From CAKSHC01 sp045594545 (GTDB lineage Bacteria > Bacillota > Clostridia > Oscillospirales > UMGS1783), in NCBI GenBank assembly GCA_045594545.1, contig JAZNYQ010000115.1:1-5549 (forward strand): DNA of 5,549 bases. Reading direction: 5' to 3'. The notes beneath the pieces are model-generated. The model did no database searches, had not been told where the DNA came from, and saw only the letters and a program-made list of their open reading frames with translations. Made by a program: the position numbers and the translations under genes. Positions 1-4,521 of the stretch are shown here, one piece after another; the first letter of the stretch is position 1, and the number at the start of each line of letters is the position of its first letter.

Positions 1-120
1 TTGTATATATTATTTTGAAAGATAAGAAAAAGACCGAAGAATAACAAAAATGCAACCCGATCGGGTTGCATTTTTGTTATTCTTCGGTCTTTTTCTTATC
101 TTTCAAAATAATATATACAA
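1..120. repeat. Perfect 120-bp palindrome at the window edge
   Basis: Bases 1-60 are the exact reverse complement of bases 61-120, with no mismatch and no spacer; I checked this base by base. The core, TGCAACCCGATCGGGTTGCA (51-70), is the stem of the cohesin-operon terminator. The outer arms go well beyond a terminator: 80-120 is the 3' coding end of the cohesin gene on the minus strand, and 3-44 carries the same last 13 residues (VYIILKDKKKTEE) plus TAA on the plus strand. The left arm runs exactly to base 1, which favours a fold-back assembly artefact at a contig end. A genuine tail-to-tail copy of the gene continuing to the left cannot be excluded. Confidence 0.97.
46..75 (-). terminator. 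Rho-independent terminator of the cohesin operon
   Basis: Directly after the TAA stop of the cohesin gene, the minus strand reads five A, the arm TGCAACCCGA, its complement TCGGGTTGCA, then five T. The GC-rich hairpin with A and T flanks is a typical bidirectional intrinsic terminator; the central GATC would form the loop. If bases 1-60 are an assembly fold-back, the left arm is not independent evidence. Even so, the A-tract plus GC-rich arm on the reliable side (61-75) is what the first half of a terminator here should look like. Confidence 0.75.
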
Positions 121-1492
121 CTACCGCCGCTACGCCGACAACCGCAACACCGATCACGATCCAGATCCATGCGGGATTGCCCTTCTTATCATTCGAGGGT
201 TCCTCAACATCATTCGGCGTATCGATCTCCTCGTCCTCGGGAACAACCTCGGACAGATACGGGATCTCCTCTTCCTGCGTTTCTCCGCATACGGTGCAGG
301 TAGCCGTCTTTACGCCCGTCTCGGTTTCAGTAGCCTCTTTGGTGACAACGGCCTCACCAAAGGTGTGTCCGGTCGCCGGTATCGCCTGCGTGGCGCTTGC
401 ACCGCAAACCGAACAGGTGCCGGCCTTCGTGCCCTCCGCCGTGCAGGTCGGCTCCAGAGTCACCGTGAAACTGGTCATTTTGTGGCCGGTAGCCCGAATG
501 GTGTTTGTGGTCTGTTGATTGCAACGGGTGCACTTGCCGCTTTCAATGCCGGTCTCGGTACAGGTCGGCTGCTTGGTAATCGTGGGATTGGAGAAGGAGT
601 GGCCGAGCGCCGCAATCGACTTGGTTTCTTTATGCGAGCACTTCGAGCAGCTTCGGGTCTGCTCGCCCGCCGTCGTGCACTTGGCTTCCTTGGTGGTCGT
701 CCAACTGCCCATGCTATGTCCCGTTGCCTTGATGTCACGGCTCTCTACCTTCTGGCAGGTCGAGCAGGTGCGCGACTCGCTGCCCTTACCCGTGCAGGAA
801 GGTGCCGACGTCTGCGACCAACCACCAAAAGTATGGTTGTTCGTCTTGGCTATGGTCTCATTCTTGGTAGCCCCGCAATCCAGACAGGTATATAACTGGT
901 TGCCCGTCTCTTTGCAACTGGCGGGCTTGGTCTGCGTGCCGCCGTCCCAACGGTGCCCCGTCGTCTCCACGTTACCGCAAGCCGAGCAGGTACGGGTGTG
1001 ACTGCTGGCGTTCGCATTGGTGTAGCCCCCGTAAGAATGGGTAGCGCATACAACTTTGATCGTTCCCTTCACCGTCGAAATGCTGATGGGCTCCATGTTC
1101 GCGTTGGAAGCACTGCGCACCGTGAAATAGACGGCATAACTCCCCGGTTTTACGTCTGAACCAACCTTGAACGTGGCGGTGGCTAAGGTGCCGTTGCCTG
1201 TCACGTTGGAGGCCGAGTCAAAAACCAGATTGGTGCCGGTCGTAACGTTGAAACCGCCGATATTACCGCCGGCCGACGAGGTCAGGGTAATGCCCGCATT
1301 ATCGCACTTGGGGCTGATGATCAGGGCGGCAATACCGGGGTTGCCGCTGAGGGTGGCGGTGATGGTCACCGTCCCGCCCGGATTAGTCGTAGCGCTCGAG
1401 GCGCTGATGGTGGCGCCGGCGGCCGACACAGGCAGAGCAAACAGGCTCAGCAACAGAGCGGCAACCAGCAAAAGGGATGATAGTTTTTTCAT
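77..1492 (-). CDS. Membrane-anchored cohesin-domain surface protein with seven Cys/His repeats
   Basis: The 471-residue product has a signal peptide (1-24, likely cleaved at VSA|A). Next comes a cohesin-like beta domain (about 27-148): the patterns around NPGIAALIIS, NLVFDSASNVTGNGTLATATFKV and a closing VKGTIKVV resemble cohesins of clostridial surface proteins. From 149 to 413 there are seven units of about 39 residues with the pattern GH...C...G...CxxC; the CxxC pairs lie near 169, 203, 243, 282, 321, 360 and 399. An acidic linker (414-436), one transmembrane helix (about 440-463) and a KDKKKTEE tail follow, so the C-terminus should be cytoplasmic and the cohesin outside. No LPxTG-like sorting signal is seen. 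The start is fixed by TAAGGAG eight bases upstream of the ATG, overlapping the stop of the dockerin gene. Expected role (inference): cell-surface receptor for dockerin proteins such as its neighbour. The cohesin call is by pattern only. Confidence 0.85.
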   Translation of the reverse strand: MKKLSSLLLVAALLLSLFALPVSAAGATISASSATTNPGGTVTITATLSGNPGIAALIISPKCDNAGITLTSSAGGNIGGFNVTTGTNLVFDSASNVTGNGTLATATFKVGSDVKPGSYAVYFTVRSASNANMEPISISTVKGTIKVVCATHSYGGYTNANASSHTRTCSACGNVETTGHRWDGGTQTKPASCKETGNQLYTCLDCGATKNETIAKTNNHTFGGWSQTSAPSCTGKGSESRTCSTCQKVESRDIKATGHSMGSWTTTKEAKCTTAGEQTRSCSKCSHKETKSIAALGHSFSNPTITKQPTCTETGIESGKCTRCNQQTTNTIRATGHKMTSFTVTLEPTCTAEGTKAGTCSVCGASATQAIPATGHTFGEAVVTKEATETETGVKTATCTVCGETQEEEIPYLSEVVPEDEEIDTPNDVEEPSNDKKGNPAWIWIVIGVAVVGVAAVVVYIILKDKKKTEE

Positions 1493-1501
1493 AATTTTTC
1501 T

Positions 1502-1508
1502 CTCCTTA
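1502..1508 (-). promoter_or_regulatory. Ribosome binding site built on the upstream stop codon
   Basis: On the minus strand TAAGGAG contains both the TAA stop of the dockerin gene (1506-1508) and the Shine-Dalgarno of the cohesin gene. Only 13 bases separate the two coding regions and no terminator lies between them, so they should be co-transcribed and probably translationally coupled. Confidence 0.85.
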
Positions 1509-3587
1509 GTTTTGAGGACCTAACACAACGGACGAAGATCCGCTGTCATAATCGTAGTTGGCAAAATATTGGCGAAGCAGTACCAGATCTCGGGCATCGA
1601 TCCCGCCGTCACCGTTGGTGTCGGCTCCGCCCGCCACCTCTACCGTCGAGGTGTTGGTATCGTAATCAAAGTTCGCCATAAACTTGCGGATCAGCACCAG
1701 ATCCCGGCTGTCAACGATCATATCATCCGTCGGATCACCGTAGGTGATGATGGGTTCGCCGTGTGAGAAGCGCAGGATACGACCCTCGTTATCATATCGA
1801 GCATAAGAATAGGGATAGGTGAGAATTTCAGCCCAATACATTTCCCAAAATCCATTTTTGTAAGTGAGAGATGGAAGTGAGTGGATGTCATTTACTATCC
1901 CGCTCCCCAATACGGGATAGCGATCATTTTTGCTATCGTAATGGATAGATAAAGATAAATCCATACTATCTACGGCAAAAGTCTTCTTTATGGCATTACG
2001 AAGATCTGCTCCTCTGTACCACCCCATAAGTGCTACGTTGCCATTAGGAAGGATATAGCCATCTGAGGTGTCCGTGATTTCTAAAGTATTGACAGAGGTG
2101 GTGTAATCGATGATGGAGTCAATATTTTCATTGGTTATTATGCCGTTAAAAGAGCGAAAATGGGAAAGCATGTTCCAAAGCGCATTACCACCGTCGGTCG
2201 GCCATTGTTTTTCCATATACATATCATACCAATCACAACCATTAACTAAAGTGTTACTGGATTTGCCGTCAATCTCCATGCGGAGGGATCCGTCGCAGTT
2301 TGGGAGAAAACCGACATGAAATACACCTTGATCGGTAATCAATTCACCAAAGGCAGACGCATGATTGCCGTCCGGACAGGAATCACCCATGCGAGGAATG
2401 AAACCTAATGCGGTCAGGGTATGTGTAGTATTATCGAGGACTGTAATGGTTATAACAAGATTTTTTGCATCATCGTTAATGGATACGGATTGTATGGGTT
2501 TTCTAAAAAAATCAATGTCAATCCGCTGATCAAAGAAATTATAACTAAGAATTTCCAGATCCTCAATACCAAATCCTCCGAGTGGTTCTAGTCTGCTAGA
2601 GGCGCCTAATTTTTTACAGTAATAAGTGTTGAAGTAATTATTATAGAGATCATAATGGTCAATGGTAATATCTTCGCTTGTTCCATCGCTAAAATGTAAC
2701 CGCAAAACAGTACCGGTAGGATCAAAAAGTTCCCCAGCTAAATAATAGAGTTTAGGCCGTTTGATCAGTTCAATTTGAGTGACAAACGGGTCCCCATTAT
2801 AATACCACGTCGCATTGAGCAGAGCCTCATTATGGTTACCTATGTTTATATTGTTTCGATCTGATACATTTCCATTATATCTCACTGTATCTAATTGTGA
2901 AAACAAAAAAACACTGTCGTGAATGGTGGTAATAGATATAGGCAAAATAATGGTCTTTAATTGCGTACAGGAAACGAATGCTTGCTCACCGATACGTGCA
3001 ACTGAATTTCCAATGGTAATCGAGGAAATGCCACTGCAACCATAAAAAGCCTGAAATTCAATTGATAGAACAGAGGCACCCATATTAATTGATTGCAGGT
3101 GCGCGGCATTACCAAAGGCTCGCTCTCCAATGGTGGTGACGGTATGAGGGATGGTATAGGTAGTATCAGTTTTGCCGGAAGGATATAAAAGAAGAATGGT
3201 TTTATCTTTATTAAACAAGACTCCATCCATAGAGGAGAAATTAGGATTTTCTTCTTTTACTGTAATTGAAGTTAGGGCGGAGCATCCCCAAAAAGCATCC
3301 GCAAATATATGGGAAATAGAGTCAGGAATGATGATTGAGGTTATATTTTCACATCCAGTAAGTGCATAACCATCAATGGTTGTGACCGGATAACCGCCCA
3401 GCATAGACGGAATGGTGAGCGCTCCCGAATAGTCATCCGGAAAATCGGTAATGGTAGCCTCACCGTTGCTCACCGAATAGGTAAAGTCACCGCTGGTGGC
3501 CGCATGCACATCAATGGTAAACAACCCCTGCGGCACAAGCGCTATGGCCAGCACCATCACCAACAAACTTGCTAAAAACTTTTTCAT
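1506..3587 (-). CDS. Secreted BspA-type LRR, Ig-like, dockerin protein
   Basis: The 693-residue product starts with a signal peptide (1-29, likely VHA|A). BspA-like leucine-rich repeats (LRR_5 type) span about 60-240, with a 23-residue period and the IGxxAFxxC..L..I.I pattern; the clearest units start near 153, 176 and 199. An insert at about 111-145 has the NPNFSSMDGVLFNKDKT motif common in this family. Residues 268-312 resemble a bacterial Ig-like domain (YLAGELFDPTG...FSDGT). Residues about 320-615 match nothing I recognise. A type I dockerin closes the protein (617-685): the second repeat DTNGDGGIDARD is canonical, while the first, DPTDDMIVDSRD, is degenerate. The ATG overlaps the previous stop as ATGA and has GGAGG 8 bases upstream. 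BspA-type repeats often occur in adhesins or binding proteins. No catalytic domain is recognised. Likely role (inference): a binding module displayed on the cohesin protein encoded next to it. The middle of the gene is clearly more AT-rich than its two ends. Confidence 0.9.
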   Translation of the reverse strand: MKKFLASLLVMVLAIALVPQGLFTIDVHAATSGDFTYSVSNGEATITDFPDDYSGALTIPSMLGGYPVTTIDGYALTGCENITSIIIPDSISHIFADAFWGCSALTSITVKEENPNFSSMDGVLFNKDKTILLLYPSGKTDTTYTIPHTVTTIGERAFGNAAHLQSINMGASVLSIEFQAFYGCSGISSITIGNSVARIGEQAFVSCTQLKTIILPISITTIHDSVFLFSQLDTVRYNGNVSDRNNINIGNHNEALLNATWYYNGDPFVTQIELIKRPKLYYLAGELFDPTGTVLRLHFSDGTSEDITIDHYDLYNNYFNTYYCKKLGASSRLEPLGGFGIEDLEILSYNFFDQRIDIDFFRKPIQSVSINDDAKNLVITITVLDNTTHTLTALGFIPRMGDSCPDGNHASAFGELITDQGVFHVGFLPNCDGSLRMEIDGKSSNTLVNGCDWYDMYMEKQWPTDGGNALWNMLSHFRSFNGIITNENIDSIIDYTTSVNTLEITDTSDGYILPNGNVALMGWYRGADLRNAIKKTFAVDSMDLSLSIHYDSKNDRYPVLGSGIVNDIHSLPSLTYKNGFWEMYWAEILTYPYSYARYDNEGRILRFSHGEPIITYGDPTDDMIVDSRDLVLIRKFMANFDYDTNTSTVEVAGGADTNGDGGIDARDLVLLRQYFANYDYDSGSSSVVLGPQN

Positions 3588-3985
3588 TGTTGTTCCTCCG
3601 AGGTTAAATGTTCCAATTTTTCAATAATTCCTTGATTTTCTAAAGTAAAAACATTATATAAGAATCGACGCATATAATAATCCAATTGAGGTCTAGAGAG
3701 TAAATCATGAACACATATCTCACTTAAGTGATCAAAGAGATCTAATAAGTGGATAATATCAAGTTCCTTTTTTGTGTGTTCTTTTTTTGTTTCAATTGCA
3801 AAAAGGATAGGTTGATTTATCTTCCTTAAGTCAGTTACTCGCTGAATAAATCGTTTTGCATAATCACACTGTTCCTCCACCGTTGTGTTGCAAGGAATCA
3901 TAACGATTTTACATTCATGACATGCTAAACACGCTCCTAAAGGTACAAGAGACTTTTTGCAGTTTATACAATACTTGTTGTCCAT
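3584..3985 (-). CDS. Small cytoplasmic protein with N-terminal Cys cluster, function unknown
   Basis: A 133-residue product with no signal peptide or membrane segment. The N-terminus carries C6xxC9, then C19xxC22xxC25 and C32, which looks like a zinc-ribbon-type metal site. The rest (about 38-133) is charged and predicted mostly helical, ending TSEEQQ. I do not recognise the family. The start is ATG at 3985, because GGAGG (3996-4000) lies 10 bases upstream. An in-frame GTG at 4018 would add 11 residues but has no ribosome binding site and lies only about 8 bases from the predicted transcript start. It is the first gene of the operon and its TGA overlaps the ATG of the dockerin gene, so translation is probably coupled. 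Coupling a cytoplasmic Cys-rich protein to secreted proteins suggests a regulatory or accessory role, which is inference. The gene is AT-rich (20 of 60 bases G or C at 3661-3720). Confidence 0.8.
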   Translation of the reverse strand: MDNKYCINCKKSLVPLGACLACHECKIVMIPCNTTVEEQCDYAKRFIQRVTDLRKINQPILFAIETKKEHTKKELDIIHLLDLFDHLSEICVHDLLSRPQLDYYMRRFLYNVFTLENQGIIEKLEHLTSEEQQ

Positions 3986-3995
3986 AAATGATAAT

Positions 3996-4000
3996 CCTCC
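3996..4000 (-). promoter_or_regulatory. Ribosome binding site deciding the start of the Cys-rich gene
   Basis: GGAGG on the minus strand, 10 bases before the ATG at 3985. It selects this ATG over the upstream in-frame GTG at 4018, which has no comparable site. Confidence 0.75.
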
Positions 4001-4018
4001 ATGTAAAATTCTGTCCAC

Positions 4019-4041
4019 AAGTTGATAAATCCATTATAAAT
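4019..4041. promoter_or_regulatory. Possible second, degenerate operator copy
   Basis: AAGTTGATAAATCC followed by ATTATAAAT resembles the inverted repeat and its flank 41 bases away (AAGTGG, AAAATCC, ACTTATAAT) when one base is gapped in each. Its own dyad symmetry is weak. It covers the -10 (4033-4038) and start region of the minus-strand promoter, where a second repressor contact would be effective. The resemblance could be chance in AT-rich DNA. Confidence 0.3.
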
Positions 4042-4061
4042 ACGAAAAAATCAATTGTCAA
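4033..4061 (-). promoter_or_regulatory. Consensus sigma-A promoter of the Cys-rich/dockerin/cohesin operon
   Basis: The minus strand carries TTGACA (4061-4056), a 17-base spacer and TATAAT (4038-4033). Both hexamers match the consensus perfectly and the spacing is optimal. Predicted transcription start is near 4026, giving a leader of about 40 bases before the ATG at 3985. A promoter this strong would usually need a repressor if the operon is not constitutive; a candidate regulator is encoded divergently and the inverted repeat at 4060-4076 touches this -35. Confidence 0.85.
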
Positions 4062-4081
4062 GTGGAAAATCCACTTATAAT
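4055..4081 (+). promoter_or_regulatory. Promoter of the XRE regulator gene
   Basis: TTGTCA (4055-4060, one mismatch to consensus), a short 15-base spacer and TATAAT (4076-4081). Predicted start is near 4088, leaving about 44 bases before the ATG at 4132. Its -35 overlaps the -35 of the divergent operon promoter on the opposite strand, so polymerase binding at the two is probably mutually exclusive. The short spacer suggests it is the weaker of the two. Confidence 0.6.
4060..4076. promoter_or_regulatory. 17-bp inverted repeat, candidate operator
   Basis: AAGTGGA-AAA-TCCACTT: perfect 7-bp arms around a 3-bp spacer. It fills the spacer of the plus-strand promoter, overlaps the ends of its -35 and -10, and covers two bases of the minus-strand -35. 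Size, symmetry and position fit an operator for a dimeric XRE/Cro-type repressor encoded 56 bases downstream. Binding here would block the regulator's own promoter and probably also the strong divergent promoter. No T-run follows, so a terminator is unlikely. Confidence 0.65.
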
Positions 4082-4120
4082 GGCTTCAGAGAAGCAGTTA
4101 AAATTATGTAATATAAAAAA

Positions 4121-4128
4121 GAGGTGAT
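4121..4128 (+). promoter_or_regulatory. Ribosome binding site of the XRE gene
   Basis: GAGGTGAT matches the anti-Shine-Dalgarno over eight bases and its GAGGTG core ends 5 bases before the ATG at 4132, fixing that start. Confidence 0.8.
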
Positions 4129-4131
4129 AAT

Positions 4132-4458
4132 ATGCATCTGGATTATACTTTGATTGGACAGAGGATCGCCCGTCGGCGTAAGGAACTGGGACTCAAGCAG
4201 GCTCAGGTATCCGAAAGGGCAGATATTAGTGACAAATATTTATCTTGTATTGAGAGAGCCAGTTCGATTCCCTCTTTAGAGGTGGTTATGCGGTTGGCGT
4301 TGGCGCTGGATACCACGCCCGACGAGTTTTTGACCGGCAGCATCCGCTATCACGAGGAAGAATGGCGCAACGTGGCCGAGGGGCTGCGGGGCATGAATCA
4401 CAAGCAGTTGAGTTTAGCCCGCAATTTCATTGAATGGCTTTCCGAACAGGAAATATAA
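4132..4458 (+). CDS. XRE/Cro-CI family transcriptional regulator
   Basis: A 108-residue protein with an HTH_3-type DNA-binding domain at about 8-67: the helices read IGQRIARRRKELGLKQAQVS, then ADISDKYLSCIERASSIPS as turn and recognition helix, then LEVVMRLALALDTTPDEFL. A short helical tail (73-108, YHEEEWRNV...ARNFIEWLSEQE) probably mediates dimerisation. There is no peptidase, sensor or ligand domain. It is divergent from the Cys-rich/dockerin/cohesin operon, and the shared 146-bp intergenic region holds overlapping promoters and a symmetric operator-like site, so autoregulation and control of the operon are likely (inference). What signal it answers to is not visible. It is terminated immediately after its stop codon. 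Confidence 0.92.
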   Translation: MHLDYTLIGQRIARRRKELGLKQAQVSERADISDKYLSCIERASSIPSLEVVMRLALALDTTPDEFLTGSIRYHEEEWRNVAEGLRGMNHKQLSLARNFIEWLSEQEI

Positions 4459-4485
4459 AAAGGTCAGCGGTTGCTGACCTTTTTT
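4457..4485 (+). terminator. Rho-independent terminator of the XRE gene
   Basis: Starting within the TAA stop: AAAAAGGTCAGC, loop GGTT, GCTGACC and a run of six T (4480-4485). The A-tract on the left arm means it could also stop minus-strand transcripts coming from the glycosyltransferase. Confidence 0.93.
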
Positions 4486-4490
4486 GTATG

Positions 4491-4517
4491 AAAAAAGCAC
4501 CGCAGATGCGGTGCTTT
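4491..4517 (-). terminator. Rho-independent terminator of the glycosyltransferase gene
   Basis: On the minus strand AAAGCACCGC, loop ATCT, GCGGTGC and a run of six T (4496-4491), starting 4 bases after the TAA at 4522-4524. Together with the neighbouring hairpin it insulates the two convergent genes. Confidence 0.92.
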
Positions 4518-4521
4518 CGTG

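Noticed and set aside
77..180. Sortase anchor at the C-terminus of the cohesin protein
   Set aside because: No LPxTG or NPxTG-like pentapeptide before the hydrophobic segment; NPAW lacks the required Thr-Gly. A plain membrane anchor fits better.
50..895. Long plus-strand open frame (281 codons) starting inside the palindrome
   Set aside because: It is antisense to the cohesin gene, has low-complexity Arg/Gly/Ala-rich composition, no ribosome binding site and no recognisable domain. The minus frame has signal peptide, domains and membrane anchor.
66..1001. Further plus-strand frames over the repeat region
   Set aside because: Mirror frames of the regularly spaced Cys/Thr-rich repeats; no start signals and no protein-like features.
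308..1048. Possible CRISPR-like or DNA tandem repeat array
   Set aside because: The periodicity is at protein level with divergent codons; no identical DNA repeats alternate with spacers.
3983..4018. GTG at 4018 as start of the Cys-rich gene
   Set aside because: No Shine-Dalgarno upstream and only about 8 bases from the predicted transcript start; ATG at 3985 has GGAGG.
4060..4076. Inverted repeat as a transcription terminator
   Set aside because: Weak AT-rich stem with no following T-run on either strand, and it sits exactly within promoter elements.
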